Assembly: GCA_021324885.1 (NCBI GenBank)
Contig: JAJPIF010000005.1
Location: 47,032 to 111,031, forward strand
Direction: 5' to 3'
Length of the DNA stretch: 64,000 nucleotides
From: Pseudomonadota bacterium
Lineage (GTDB): Bacteria; Desulfobacterota; Binatia; Binatales; Binataceae
In this document: in pieces, positions 7,726 through 17,232 of the stretch
Layout: every line of letters starts with the position of its first letter
Numbering within the stretch: position 1 is the first letter of the stretch
Notes under the pieces: generated by a model
The model's database searches: none
What the model was told of the DNA's origin: nothing
Seen by the model: the letters and a program-made list of their open reading frames with translations, nothing else
Position numbers and translations under genes: made by a program

Positions 7726-9019
7726 GGTCGAATCGGCGGCGCGGCGGCGCGAAAAAGCCTTTCCCTTATTGGCCACCGGGCTCATCGTCGCGCTGGCCGG
7801 CGGAGTGTTTCTGCGGCTGATCTGGCCCGGCGATATCGAGTACCGCAACGATCAGCTCTGGCTGTTCAATCTGACGCAACAGGCCGGCCGCACCGCCCCT
7901 TGGCCATGGTTGGGATTGCCGAGCAGCGTGCAGATCCTGGCGCCCGGCATGAGCGTATGGGCGGTAATCGGATTGGCAAGAATCGCCGGCGTGGCGACTC
8001 CCATCGGTCTGGGGCTGGCAATCAAGTGCCTCAACAGCATCGCGATAATCCTGCTGGTGCCGTTTGCTTATCTCGTAGTGGCGCCCGCGGAACGCGAACT
8101 GTGGTTGTGGGCGGCGGCATTGGAGGCGGTCAATCCGGTTTGCGTATGGCTGGAGCGCAAGATTTGGCAGCCCTCGATTTTTCCGATCTTCACGCTGATT
8201 TTCCTCGCCGCCTGGTGGCGGCGCGCGCGCCCGTGGCCCGCCTTTGCATGGGGACTGATCGGTGCGCTGCTGGGGCAAATCCAGGGCAGCGGATTCTTTT
8301 TCGCCGGCGGCCTGGCGCTTTGGGCCTGGCTGTTCGATCGGCAGCGCGTGGCCTGGAAGTCATGGTTGGCCGGCAGCGCTGTCGGCACGCTGCCGATGCT
8401 CCCGTGGATCGACTACATGGCGCACCAAACCATGCAGGGCGGGATGCCGCACAGCCGCTGGCACAATGTTCTGGATCCGCGCTTTTACACCGCCTGGTTT
8501 TCGATCCCCTTCGGCGTCAATCTGCATGATCCCCTGGGCCGCGATTTCTACCCATTTCTCAAATATCCACTGCTCGACGGCGTACCCACTTTCGGCGTGG
8601 CCTTGCTCCACTTGCTATTGCTGGCAATGGGCTGCGCAATCCTGTCCGTTGGCGTAATCCGGTTATGGAACGACCGGGCCAACTGGCGAGTGTTCCTGAC
8701 CGGCCGCGAATCGCAGACCGTGTTCACCCAGCAGGCCGCTCTATTTGGCTTCGGCGGCTTGATGACCTTCAGCGGACTGCCAGGACATATCCATTACCTG
8801 ATCGTCACATTTCCGCTGATTTTCATTTGGTTGGCGCGCACCGTGCTCAAAGGAGCAGGGCCTTTTGCGGTTGGGATTGGCGGGCGCCGGATACTGGCGA
8901 CGCTGTGCGTTCTGGAATTCCTGCTCTCCCTGATGTTCCTGGTGTACATCCATCAGAACCACGGCGCCCCCGGCGGCGATTTTGGCGTCGTCTGCCAGAA
9001 GTGCGCAGTTAACAACTGA
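7706..9019 (+). CDS. Polytopic membrane protein, putative glycosyltransferase-like
   Basis: A 437-residue protein with about ten membrane segments. The first is at residues 20-38, followed by a loop with GDIEYRNDQLWLFNL, where GT39/PMT-type enzymes often carry acidic residues. The ATG at 7706 lies inside the upstream gene (20-base overlap), so the pair is probably co-translated. A longer reading from 7565 adds 47 Arg/Gly-rich residues in the wrong frame of the upstream gene and is rejected. The last residues contain two Cys (CQKCAVNN). Function is inferred only from topology: lipid-linked sugar transfer or O-antigen-like processing is possible. Confidence 0.7.
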   Translation: MESARLKVESAARRREKAFPLLATGLIVALAGGVFLRLIWPGDIEYRNDQLWLFNLTQQAGRTAPWPWLGLPSSVQILAPGMSVWAVIGLARIAGVATPIGLGLAIKCLNSIAIILLVPFAYLVVAPAERELWLWAAALEAVNPVCVWLERKIWQPSIFPIFTLIFLAAWWRRARPWPAFAWGLIGALLGQIQGSGFFFAGGLALWAWLFDRQRVAWKSWLAGSAVGTLPMLPWIDYMAHQTMQGGMPHSRWHNVLDPRFYTAWFSIPFGVNLHDPLGRDFYPFLKYPLLDGVPTFGVALLHLLLLAMGCAILSVGVIRLWNDRANWRVFLTGRESQTVFTQQAALFGFGGLMTFSGLPGHIHYLIVTFPLIFIWLARTVLKGAGPFAVGIGGRRILATLCVLEFLLSLMFLVYIHQNHGAPGGDFGVVCQKCAVNN

Positions 9020-9136
9020 CTTCCGCAACGAATCCAGCGCGGAGCGGTTGCGGTCTTTTTCTTACTTCTCTGCCGCAAACCTGATCGCCGCCGCAATCCG
9101 CTTTTCACCCTGACGCCGGTCGTACATATTAGCGGC

Positions 9137-10297
9137 ATGGGACCTCTGTCGGGTTACAGAATCGTGGAGATGGCGGGGATCGGACCCGCGCCGATGTGCG
9201 CGATGTTGCTGGCGGACATGGGCGCCGACATCGTGGTGATCGACCGGGTTGCCGATGCCGGCCTCGGCATCCCAGTCAAGCCTGAATATGACTTGCTGCG
9301 GCGCGGGCGCCGGTCGGTGGCGCTGGACTTGAAGCAGGCCGAGGCCGTCACAACGGTCTTGCGCATGGTGGAAAAAGCCGACGCCCTGATCGAAGGCTTC
9401 CGGCCCGGCGTGATGGAACGGCTGGGACTGGGTCCCGACGTTTGCCTGGCGCGCAATCCGCGCCTGGTTTACGGACGGATGACCGGATGGGGCCAGGACG
9501 GGCCGCTGGCGCATGCTTCGGGTCACGACATCAACTATATCGGGCTGGCGGGCGTGCTCCATGCCATCGGACGCGCGGGCGAACCGCCGCTGCCGCCGCT
9601 TAATCTGGTCGGCGATTTCGGGGGCGGTGCGCTTTATCTTGCCCTCGGCGTCGTATCGGCGCTGCTGGAGCGGGAGCGGTCGGGGCAGGGGCAAGTGGTG
9701 GATGCGGCGATGGTGGATGGCGCGGCGTCGCTGATGACGCTGATGTTCGGTCTGCATGCGGCGGGAAGATGGGCCGACCGGCGGGGCGCCAACCTGCTCG
9801 ACAGCGGCGCGCCGTTTTACGAAGTATATGAAACCAGCGACGGCAAGTACGTCTGCGTCGGATCGCTGGAGCCCAAGTTTTACCGCGAATTGCTGCGGCT
9901 GACCGGGCTGGAAGACGAAGATTTGCCCGGGCAACACGACAGTTCGTCGTGGCCGATGATGAAGCAGCGATTCGCCGCAATTTTCCGCACGAAAACCCGC
10001 GCGCAATGGTGTCAGATCATGGAGGGCAGCGAGGTTTGCTTCGCGCCGGTGCTGTCGATGGTCGAGGCGCCGGAGCACCCGCACAACCGCCATCGCGGGA
10101 CCTTCGTCAACCAGAACGGCGTCGTGCAGCCCGCGCCCGCGCCGCGGTTTTCGCGCACGCCCGGCGCAATCCAGCGTCCGCCCTCAGCTCCCGGAGCAGA
10201 TACCGCTTCGGCATTGCGCGACTGGGGTTTTTCGGCCGATGAAGTTGAGCGCCTGCTCGGCTGTGGAGCGGCGGCGCAAACGCCCGCCCGACGATGA
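9137..10297 (+). CDS. CaiB/BaiF family III CoA-transferase, alpha-methylacyl-CoA racemase-like
   Basis: A 386-residue family III CoA-transferase fold protein. The start [18 protein letters not shown] is close to alpha-methylacyl-CoA racemases. By alignment from memory with the mycobacterial enzyme, the catalytic residues are present: His130 in SGHDINY, Asp160 in LVGDFGG and Glu245 in GSLEPKFY. The expected reaction is 2R/2S epimerisation of 2-methylacyl-CoA during branched-chain degradation. It would fit with the acyl-CoA dehydrogenase and hydratase at the window start. The 3' end overlaps the biotin carboxylase remnant by 4 bases, as if both were once one operon. Confidence 0.88.
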   Translation: MGPLSGYRIVEMAGIGPAPMCAMLLADMGADIVVIDRVADAGLGIPVKPEYDLLRRGRRSVALDLKQAEAVTTVLRMVEKADALIEGFRPGVMERLGLGPDVCLARNPRLVYGRMTGWGQDGPLAHASGHDINYIGLAGVLHAIGRAGEPPLPPLNLVGDFGGGALYLALGVVSALLERERSGQGQVVDAAMVDGAASLMTLMFGLHAAGRWADRRGANLLDSGAPFYEVYETSDGKYVCVGSLEPKFYRELLRLTGLEDEDLPGQHDSSSWPMMKQRFAAIFRTKTRAQWCQIMEGSEVCFAPVLSMVEAPEHPHNRHRGTFVNQNGVVQPAPAPRFSRTPGAIQRPPSAPGADTASALRDWGFSADEVERLLGCGAAAQTPARR

Positions 10298-10458
10298 TTC
10301 CCAAAAGCATCCTGATCGCCAACCGCGGCGAGATCGCGATTCGAATCATCCGCGCCGCCGAAATGGAAATCCGCACCGTGGCGATCTGCTTTGAAGATAA
10401 CGGCGGATCGCTGCACCCGGTCAAAACCGACGCCGCCATCGCACTGCGCGCAATCTGA
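10294..10458 (+). pseudogene. Biotin carboxylase N-terminal fragment
   Basis: An ORF of 54 codons starting [20 protein letters not shown], the signature N-terminus of biotin carboxylase subunits of acyl-CoA carboxylases. A full subunit needs about 450-650 residues. Here the frame drifts from the family after ICFEDN (the usual SDAD-type segment is lost) and stops at 10458. The ATG overlaps the end of the racemase-like gene, as in an intact operon. It is therefore the 5' stub of a lost carboxylase gene, deleted before the formate dehydrogenase genes now found downstream. Confidence 0.8.
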
Positions 10459-10486
10459 GGCCTCTCCCCTCGGAGCGAGGCCTCAG
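10455..10486. repeat. Perfect 10-bp inverted repeat downstream of the carboxylase fragment
   Basis: Arms CTGAGGCCTC (10455-10464) and GAGGCCTCAG (10477-10486) flank a 12-base loop. There is no T-tract on either side, so it is not a classical terminator. It sits exactly at the stop of the biotin carboxylase fragment, close to the presumed deletion junction. The remaining 200 bases before 10683 show no gene. Confidence 0.5.
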
Positions 10487-10682
10487 CAGGAAAAAGGTGG
10501 CGGGGCAGATCCGCGCATCATCGCGGGCGCGGCGGCCCGCCCTACCAGCAAAATTCAAAAGCGCAGCGTTGGCCTGCCCCCATCCCAAGCCAGGCTTGCC
10601 TTGCCGATTTCCGGGTATCGGAATAACCTGAACCCCGGATGGGCAGCAGGCTTTTTACTTGAGAACATAACGGAGTAAAGCC

Positions 10683-13505
10683 GTGTTATCGATCAGCGAC
10701 AAGGACTACGGAACACCGCCCCGCAATGCGAGCGGGATGGTCGAACTGGAGATCGACGGCAGACCCGTCAGCGCGCCGGCGGGCACCTCAGTGATGCGGG
10801 CCGCCGCGATGCTGGGAGTGAGCGTTCCCAAGCTGTGCGCGACCGATTCGCTGGAGCCGTACGGCTCGTGCCGCCTGTGCCTGGTCGAAATCGAAGGGCG
10901 CAAAGGTTATCCGGCTTCCTGCACCACGCCGGTCGAACCGGGCATGAAGGTCCGCACCCAGACGCCGCGCGTAGCCGATTTGCGGCGCAACGTGATGGAA
11001 CTCTATATCTCCGACCATCCGCTGGATTGCCTCACCTGCCCCGCCAACGGCAACTGCGAATTGCAGGACATGGCCGGGGTCGTCGGCCTGCGCCAGGTCC
11101 GTTACGGTTACGACGGCAGCAACCATCTGGATGCCCCCAAAGACGAATCCAATCCGTATTTCACATTCGATCCATCCAAGTGCATCGTCTGCGCGCGATG
11201 CGTGCGCGCGTGCGAGGAGATCCAGGGGACCTTCGCGCTGACGATCGATGGGCGCGGATTCGGCTCCGTGATTTCGCCCGGGCAAAACGGGCCGTTCATG
11301 GATTCGGAATGCGTGTCGTGCGGCGCCTGCGTGCAGGCCTGTCCCACCGCCACGCTGACGGAAAAATCGCTGATCGAAAAGGGCCAGGCCGAGCACAGTA
11401 TCGTCACAACCTGCGGCTACTGCGGCGTCGGATGCTCGTTCAAGGCGGAAATGAAGGGCAACGAAGTGGTGCGGATGGTCCCCAACAAGGACGGGATGCC
11501 CAATCACGGGCATTCCTGCGTCAAGGGGCGCTTCGCATGGGGCTACGCGACCCATCCCGATCGCGTGCTCAAGCCGATGGTGCGCGACAGTATCGAGGAG
11601 CCGTGGCGCGAGGCTTCATGGGAGGAGGCGATCGCGCGCGCTGCGGCCGGGATTAAACGCGTCCAGCGCAAATACGGACGCGGCGCCGTCGGCGGCATCA
11701 CGTCCTCGCGATGCACCAACGAGGAAACTTACCTGGTGCAGAAGATGATGCGCGCCGCGCTGGGTACCAACAACGTCGATACCTGCGCCCGCGTGTGTCA
11801 TTCGCCGACCGGCTACGGACTCAAGACCGCGTTCGGCACGTCAGCGGGCACCCAGGATTTCGACTCGGTGCTCAAAGCCGACGTGGTGATGGTGATCGGA
11901 GCTAATCCGACCGAGGCCCATCCGGTGTTCGCCTCGATCATGAAGCGGCGTCTGCGTCAGGGCGCGCAACTGATCGTGGTGGATCCGAGAAGGATCGAAC
12001 TGGTCAAAAGCCCGCATATCGCCGCCGCTTACCATCTGCCGGTGCGCCCCGGCGGCAACGTCGCGCTGATCAATGCGATGGCGCATGTGGTTGTGACCGA
12101 AGGTCTGGTGGACGAGGAGTTCGTGCGCGAGCGCTGCGAGGGACCCGATTTCGAATTGTGGAAGAGCTTCATCACGCAGCCGCACAATTCACCCGAAGCG
12201 GTGGCGGAGATTATCGGCGTGCCCGCGCGCGACATCCGCGGCGCCGCGCGGCTTTACGCCAGCGCCGGCAACGCTGTCATCTACTATGGTCTTGGCGTGA
12301 CCGAACACAGCCAGGGCAGCACGATGGTGCTGGGGATGGCGAATCTGGCGATGGCGACCGGCAATCTGGGACGAGACGGTGTCGGCGTAAATCCATTGCG
12401 CGGCCAGAACAACGTCCAGGGCTCGTGCGACATGGGTTCCTTTCCGCACGAGCTGACCGGCTATCGCCATATCTCTGACCCCGTGGTGCGCGAAATGTTC
12501 GAAAGGGAGTGGGGCGTCAAACTCGACCCCGAGCCCGGCCTGCGTATCCCCAACATGTTCGACGCGGCGCTCGACGGCAGTTTCAAAGCATTGTACGTGG
12601 AAGGCGAGGATATCGCGCAATCTGATCCCAACAGCAGTCATGTGATTGCGGCGCTGCGCGCGATGGAGTTCGTCGTCGTCCAGGACATCTTCATGAACGA
12701 GACGGCGAAGTACGCGCACGTCTTCCTGCCGGGGTCGTCTTTCCTGGAAAAGAACGGCACGTTTACCAACTCGGAGCGGCGAATCTCACTGGTGCGCAAG
12801 GCAATCCCGCCGCTGGCCGGCAAGGAGGACTGGGAAATCACCGCCGCGCTGAGCAACGCGCTGGGCTACCCGATGCAGTACCGGCATCCCTCAGAGATCA
12901 TGGATGAGATTGCGCGCTTGACGCCGACGTTCGCCGGCGTCAGCTACGACAAGCTGGAGCGCCTGGGCAGCGTACAATGGCCCTGCAACGACGCCGCGCC
13001 GCAGGGCACGCCGGTGATGCACGTCGGCAAATTCGTGCGCGGCAAGGGCAAGTTCACCCTCACCGAATATGTGCCGACCGACGAGCGCACGGGTCCGCGC
13101 TATCCGCTATTGCTGACCACCGGCCGGGTGCTGACGCAGTACAACGTCGGCACGCAGACGCGGCGCACCGCCAACGTGCTCTGGCATAGCGAGGACCGCC
13201 TGGAGATCCATCCGCATGACGCCGAACAGCGCGGTATTCGCGACGGCGACTGGGTGTCGGTAAGCAGCCGCGCCGGGGCGATCACCTTGCGCGCGCTAGT
13301 CACCGAGCGGGTCGCGCCGGGCGTCGTGTACACCACATTCCATCATCCGGAAACCGGAACCAACGTGGTCACGACGGAGAATTCCGACTGGGCCACGAAT
13401 TGCCCCGAATATAAGGTCACCGCCGTGCAGGTGATGCCCTTGCCGGCGGGACGGGTTCCGAAAGGCCGTCAGCCCATCCCGGCGCAGCTCGCAGCAGCCA
13501 AATAG
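10683..13505 (+). CDS. fdsA: Formate dehydrogenase alpha subunit (Fds-type, Cys at Mo site)
   Basis: A 940-residue molybdopterin oxidoreductase that oxidises formate to CO2. Domain order: a 2Fe-2S ferredoxin-like domain (Cys52, 63, 66, 80), a His-Cys3 [4Fe-4S] site (His112, Cys116, 119, 125), two more 4Fe-4S clusters (Cys167, 170, 173, 177 and Cys210, 213, 216, 220), then the catalytic region with its own 4Fe-4S site (Cys244, 247, 251, 279). The Mo ligand is Cys372 followed by His373 in ARVCHSPTG, so this is not a selenoenzyme. The bis-MGD-binding C-terminal domain covers about 820-930. The start is GTG with GGAG 7 bases upstream. fdsD and fdhD follow, but the diaphorase subunits FdsB and FdsG are not adjacent. 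It is also called fdhA or fdhF. Confidence 0.95.
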   Translation: MLSISDKDYGTPPRNASGMVELEIDGRPVSAPAGTSVMRAAAMLGVSVPKLCATDSLEPYGSCRLCLVEIEGRKGYPASCTTPVEPGMKVRTQTPRVADLRRNVMELYISDHPLDCLTCPANGNCELQDMAGVVGLRQVRYGYDGSNHLDAPKDESNPYFTFDPSKCIVCARCVRACEEIQGTFALTIDGRGFGSVISPGQNGPFMDSECVSCGACVQACPTATLTEKSLIEKGQAEHSIVTTCGYCGVGCSFKAEMKGNEVVRMVPNKDGMPNHGHSCVKGRFAWGYATHPDRVLKPMVRDSIEEPWREASWEEAIARAAAGIKRVQRKYGRGAVGGITSSRCTNEETYLVQKMMRAALGTNNVDTCARVCHSPTGYGLKTAFGTSAGTQDFDSVLKADVVMVIGANPTEAHPVFASIMKRRLRQGAQLIVVDPRRIELVKSPHIAAAYHLPVRPGGNVALINAMAHVVVTEGLVDEEFVRERCEGPDFELWKSFITQPHNSPEAVAEIIGVPARDIRGAARLYASAGNAVIYYGLGVTEHSQGSTMVLGMANLAMATGNLGRDGVGVNPLRGQNNVQGSCDMGSFPHELTGYRHISDPVVREMFEREWGVKLDPEPGLRIPNMFDAALDGSFKALYVEGEDIAQSDPNSSHVIAALRAMEFVVVQDIFMNETAKYAHVFLPGSSFLEKNGTFTNSERRISLVRKAIPPLAGKEDWEITAALSNALGYPMQYRHPSEIMDEIARLTPTFAGVSYDKLERLGSVQWPCNDAAPQGTPVMHVGKFVRGKGKFTLTEYVPTDERTGPRYPLLLTTGRVLTQYNVGTQTRRTANVLWHSEDRLEIHPHDAEQRGIRDGDWVSVSSRAGAITLRALVTERVAPGVVYTTFHHPETGTNVVTTENSDWATNCPEYKVTAVQVMPLPAGRVPKGRQPIPAQLAAAK

Positions 13506-13514
13506 GTGCCAGCC

Positions 13515-13766
13515 GTGGATATCAAGCATCTGGTGAAGATGGCCAATCAGATCGGCGATTTCTTCGCCGCATATCCCAACCGCGACGAGACGGTCCAATC
13601 GATCGCGGTCCATCTGAAAAACTCGTGGGATCCGCGGATGCGCCGGCAGATTATCGACTACGTGGAGCGCAGCGGCGGTGCGGATCTCAAGCCGATTGTG
13701 CGCGACGCCGTGCGGGCCCTGGAAATGCCGCAGCAGATTGCCGCCGAAGTGCCCGGCGACGACTGA
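13515..13766 (+). CDS. fdsD: Formate dehydrogenase delta subunit
   Basis: An 83-residue protein matching FdsD: MDIKHLVKMANQIGDFFAAY, then HLKNSWDPRMRRQI. FdsD is a small accessory subunit of the soluble Mo formate dehydrogenase. The GTG at 13515 is chosen over the GTG at 13506 because an AGG lies 8 bases upstream and family members begin close to this point. It follows fdsA with a gap of nine bases, so the two are co-translated. Its presence marks the upstream enzyme as Fds-type and not FdhF/FdnG-type. Confidence 0.9.
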   Translation: MDIKHLVKMANQIGDFFAAYPNRDETVQSIAVHLKNSWDPRMRRQIIDYVERSGGADLKPIVRDAVRALEMPQQIAAEVPGDD

Positions 13767-13788
13767 GCGCAGCTCCATCTGAGCCACC

Positions 13789-14622
13789 ATGGCGGACTTA
13801 TCGATCAAAAACCGCCCCGCGGTTCGGTGGCGTTTGAGTCAGGATGGGTTTGATCCGGTTGTGGAAACGCTCGCGGTCGAGGAACCGCTGGAGATCAGGC
13901 TGGGCGGCAAACGCTTCACCCTGACCATGCGCACGCCCGGGCACGACCGCGAACTGGCCGCCGGCTTTCTGCTCGCCGAAGGCTTTATCAATTCGATCGA
14001 GGAATTGGGCGAAGTCCGCGCAGTCACCAACAGCAGGGGCGAGCCCGAACCCAACGCGATCGATATTGTCCTGTGCGTTCCGGCGGCGGGCTTGCGCGAA
14101 CGGCTCAAGCGCAACTTTACAATTTCATCAAGCTGCGGTGTCTGCGGCAAAACCAGCATCGAATCGATCCAACGCCGCATCGAGCCGCTGAAGGACGGCG
14201 CAAAATTCCGCGCCGAAACCATTCTCAAACTGCCCCATCTGATGCGTCAGGCGCAGCAGGTTTTCAGCACTACGGGCGGGCTCCACGCCGCCGCTCTCTT
14301 CCGTCCCGCTGACGCCGAGGGGGTCCAACTTGCCGTCCTGCGCGAGGACGTCGGCCGCCACAACGCCGTGGACAAGGCGGTCGGCCACGCGCTGATTGAA
14401 GGATGGTTGCCGCTCAGCTCTTCGATCATGATGGTAAGCGGCAGGCTGAGTTTCGAAATCGTACAGAAGGCCGCCGCCGCCTCAATCCCGATCCTCGCGG
14501 CGGTATCCGCCCCGTCATCTCTGGCCGTCGAACTGGCCGATGAAATCGGCGTGACCCTGGCCGGCTTCGTGCGCGATCGCGGCTTCAATGTCTATACGCA
14601 TCCGCAGCGAATCATTGCCTGA
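13789..14622 (+). CDS. fdhD: Formate dehydrogenase accessory sulfurtransferase FdhD
   Basis: A 277-residue FdhD (FdsC) protein. It passes sulfur from IscS to the bis-MGD cofactor of formate dehydrogenase. The CxxC motif is in SSSCGVCGKTSIES (about residues 114-117), and the nucleotide-binding EDVGRHNAVDKAVG segment is intact. It lies 22 bases after fdsD, completing an A-D-FdhD operon. Start ATG at 13789. Confidence 0.95.
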   Translation: MADLSIKNRPAVRWRLSQDGFDPVVETLAVEEPLEIRLGGKRFTLTMRTPGHDRELAAGFLLAEGFINSIEELGEVRAVTNSRGEPEPNAIDIVLCVPAAGLRERLKRNFTISSSCGVCGKTSIESIQRRIEPLKDGAKFRAETILKLPHLMRQAQQVFSTTGGLHAAALFRPADAEGVQLAVLREDVGRHNAVDKAVGHALIEGWLPLSSSIMMVSGRLSFEIVQKAAAASIPILAAVSAPSSLAVELADEIGVTLAGFVRDRGFNVYTHPQRIIA

Positions 14623-14646
14623 TTGCATTTTGCTCCGAACCCTTGC

Positions 14647-15471
14647 TCAGCCATCACTGCCATTATCTTTGCGCGACTGCGCGCCGGCCCACGGGTTCAG
14701 CAAGGGACGGCCCGCGCCGAGTTGGAACGCGTAGCGCAATGCGCGGGTCACGAATGCCTTGCCCTTTCTCACCGCATCTTCCATTTCCGCGCCGCGCGCG
14801 AGCCACGCCGTGATTGCGGCCGACAAGGCGCATCCGGTGCCGTGCGCCCCGCTGCCTTCGATCCGTTCCTGCGCCAACTCGATGTAGCGTTGTCCGTCAT
14901 ACAGAAGATCGACCGCGAGTTGCGGCGCCGCCAGATGGCCGCCCTTGATCAGCACTGCGCGCGGACCCATTTTGTAAATCACGCGGGCCGCCTCCCGCAT
15001 CGCTGCGACATTTTGGATTTGAATTGCGCTCAGTGCCTGTGCTTCCGGCACATTGGGCGTAACCAGCGCGGCGATCGGCAGCAGATGCTTGCGCATCGCG
15101 TCCTCGCCCTGCTTGTCCAGCAACCGCGCACCGCCGCTGGACAGGATCACAGGGTCGACGACCGGCGCGGGCAACCCGAAACTCGAGATTGCGCTGGCGA
15201 CCTCGGCCACGATTTCAGCATTGCCCAGCGCCCCGGTCTTCATCGCCTGCGGCCGTGAGTGCGCCATCAGGGCCAGTATCTGGCGTCCCACCATTTCGCG
15301 ATCCACGACCGCCGTACCCAGAACCTGACTGCTGTTCTGCGCCACCACGACAGTAACCACCGAAAAACCGTACACGCCCAGCGCGGCGAAGGTTTTGAGG
15401 TCCGCCGGGATGCCGGCCCCGCCGCAGGGATCGGTGCCGGCCACGGTCAGGGCAAGGGGCTGGATGCTCAT
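14647..15471 (-). CDS. thiD: Hydroxymethylpyrimidine/phosphomethylpyrimidine kinase
   Basis: A 274-residue ribokinase-fold ThiD that makes HMP-PP for thiamine synthesis. Motifs: AGTDPCGGAGIPADLKTF near the N-terminus, DPVILSSGGARLL in the middle, and the anion hole/catalytic GSGAHGTGCALSAAI at the C-terminus, with Asp replaced within a GAHGTGC variant (common form is T-x-x-x-HGTGC). It is alone on the minus strand, convergent with fdhD and divergent from the MFS exporter at 15524. Confidence 0.93.
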   Translation of the reverse strand: MSIQPLALTVAGTDPCGGAGIPADLKTFAALGVYGFSVVTVVVAQNSSQVLGTAVVDREMVGRQILALMAHSRPQAMKTGALGNAEIVAEVASAISSFGLPAPVVDPVILSSGGARLLDKQGEDAMRKHLLPIAALVTPNVPEAQALSAIQIQNVAAMREAARVIYKMGPRAVLIKGGHLAAPQLAVDLLYDGQRYIELAQERIEGSGAHGTGCALSAAITAWLARGAEMEDAVRKGKAFVTRALRYAFQLGAGRPLLNPWAGAQSRKDNGSDG

Positions 15472-15523
15472 CAGATGAGGCTATCACGCTGGTGCCGCCG
15501 CTCAAGTATCAGCGGCAATAGGC

Positions 15524-17176
15524 ATGCGGCAAACCGGCGTGTATATGAATCAAATGACCGCGCGGTGGATGGATGCCGCGCTGATAAAGCCCGTGGAAGC
15601 AGCAGCCGCAGTTCAGGTCGAGGAAAGATATCCGCAGCACAAATGGCTGATCGCGCTGGCGGTAATGCTCGGCACCGTGCTTGAGATTCTCGATTCCTCG
15701 ATCGTCAACGTCTCGCTGCCGCACATGCAGGGCAGCTTTTCCGCCAGCGTCGACGAGGTCACCTGGGTCGTGACCAGCTATCTGGTCGCCAATGGAATCA
15801 TGATCCCGCTGACCGGATGGATCTCGGCGCGCTTCGGCCGCAAGCGCTATTTCATGCTCTCAGTCAGCGCTTTTGTCGTTGCCTCCGCAATGTGCGGAGC
15901 CGCCCAAACGCTGGACCAGATGGTCATCTTCCGTTTGATCCAGGGTTTTGCGGGGGCCGCGATGGCGCCGTCGTCGCAGGCCATCATGATGGAAACCTTC
16001 CCGCCCCAGGAGCAGCAACTCGCGATGGCAACATGGTCGCTGGGCCTGATGGTGGCGCCGGTGCTGGGTCCTACGGTCGGCGGATGGATCACCGATAACT
16101 GGTCGTGGCGCTGGAATTTCTATATCAACGTGCCGATCGGGTTGATTGCAACCCTGATGGTCTACACGTTTCTGCATGACCCTCCGTACCTCAAGGTACG
16201 GCGCGGGGGAAAAGTGGACTACCTCGGTATCGTCTGCCTCACCAGCGGGCTGGGCCTGATGCAACTGGTGGCCGACCGCGGGCAGCGCGCCGACTGGTTC
16301 TCGACCCCGTGGGTCACTTACGCTACCGCCGCCTGTGCGGTAGCGCTGATTATTTTCACGTGGCGCGAATTGGTTTTTCCCGATCCGGTCGTGGACCTGA
16401 GCATCTTCAAATATCCGATGTTCACAGTCACCGTGATGCTCACGGTCATGTTGAGCTTTGCGCAGTACGGAGCAAACCTGCTCAATCCGATCTTTCTGCA
16501 GGAATACATGGGATACACCGCGTGGAAAGCCGGACTGGCATTGGCGCCGCGCGCCTTTGGCACCGCTTTTTCGCTGCTCCTGGTCGGCCAGCTCGCGCGC
16601 CGTGGAGTCAACACTCGGACGTTCATCGGACCCGCCTTTATCCTTACGGCACTGGCATTGTGGCGGATGTCGCACTGGAATTCGCAGATCAGCATGTGGC
16701 AAGTGACCGGCCCGGTAGTCCTCCAGGGTATCGGTACGGGACTGGTGTTTCCGCAGTTATCGGCGATTTCGCTTGCCTCGGTGAGGCGCGAGCGGATGGG
16801 TTATGCGTCGAGCCTGTTCAACATGATGCGCAACACCGGCGCGGCGATTGGCATCTCCTTTCTGACCTCGCTGTTCATCGACCAGCAGCAGATCCATCAA
16901 TCGCGCCTGACGGAGCATTTCTCGATTTTCGATGCGTGGCGGTTGAGCGAGCAGGCGCCGCGGATGCCGGGAGCGCCCGAGTTTGGCATCACGCGGCTGC
17001 AAATGGGCCATAAAGAGGGGCTGGCGATGATTTATAACATCATCCAGTCCCAGGCGGCGGTTCTGGCCTTCAACGACCTCTACCGCATGCTGGCGGTGTT
17101 CCTGATCGCGATGATACCGTTTTACTTCGTGCTGCGGCGGGCGCCGATGTCAGTGGGCGCCGAACCCGGTCATTGA
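15524..17176 (+). CDS. DHA2-family MFS exporter (EmrB/QacA type)
   Basis: A 550-residue drug:H+ antiporter-2 family protein with about 14 membrane segments. Motif D1 is in LDSSIVNVSLPHMQG of TM1, motif A in GWISARFGRKRYF, and motif C in LGLMVAPVLGPTVGG, all well kept. The length is typical of EmrB. No EmrA membrane-fusion gene is adjacent; the neighbours are unrelated secreted proteins. The start is uncertain: ATGs at 15524 and 15545 are both in frame and neither has a good ribosome site. The substrate is unknown. Confidence 0.9.
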   Translation: MRQTGVYMNQMTARWMDAALIKPVEAAAAVQVEERYPQHKWLIALAVMLGTVLEILDSSIVNVSLPHMQGSFSASVDEVTWVVTSYLVANGIMIPLTGWISARFGRKRYFMLSVSAFVVASAMCGAAQTLDQMVIFRLIQGFAGAAMAPSSQAIMMETFPPQEQQLAMATWSLGLMVAPVLGPTVGGWITDNWSWRWNFYINVPIGLIATLMVYTFLHDPPYLKVRRGGKVDYLGIVCLTSGLGLMQLVADRGQRADWFSTPWVTYATAACAVALIIFTWRELVFPDPVVDLSIFKYPMFTVTVMLTVMLSFAQYGANLLNPIFLQEYMGYTAWKAGLALAPRAFGTAFSLLLVGQLARRGVNTRTFIGPAFILTALALWRMSHWNSQISMWQVTGPVVLQGIGTGLVFPQLSAISLASVRRERMGYASSLFNMMRNTGAAIGISFLTSLFIDQQQIHQSRLTEHFSIFDAWRLSEQAPRMPGAPEFGITRLQMGHKEGLAMIYNIIQSQAAVLAFNDLYRMLAVFLIAMIPFYFVLRRAPMSVGAEPGH

Positions 17177-17232
17177 CGGCCCCGCGCGAGCGCGGGATAT
17201 TATCGCCCAGTTTGACGGCAAAGGTGCAAACC

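Noticed and set aside
10456..10458. TGA ending the biotin carboxylase fragment read as Sec
   Set aside because: The family has no Cys or Sec there and homology is already lost before the stop.
11790..11830. Selenocysteine at the formate dehydrogenase Mo site
   Set aside because: The codon is TGT (Cys372 in ARVCHSPT), not TGA.
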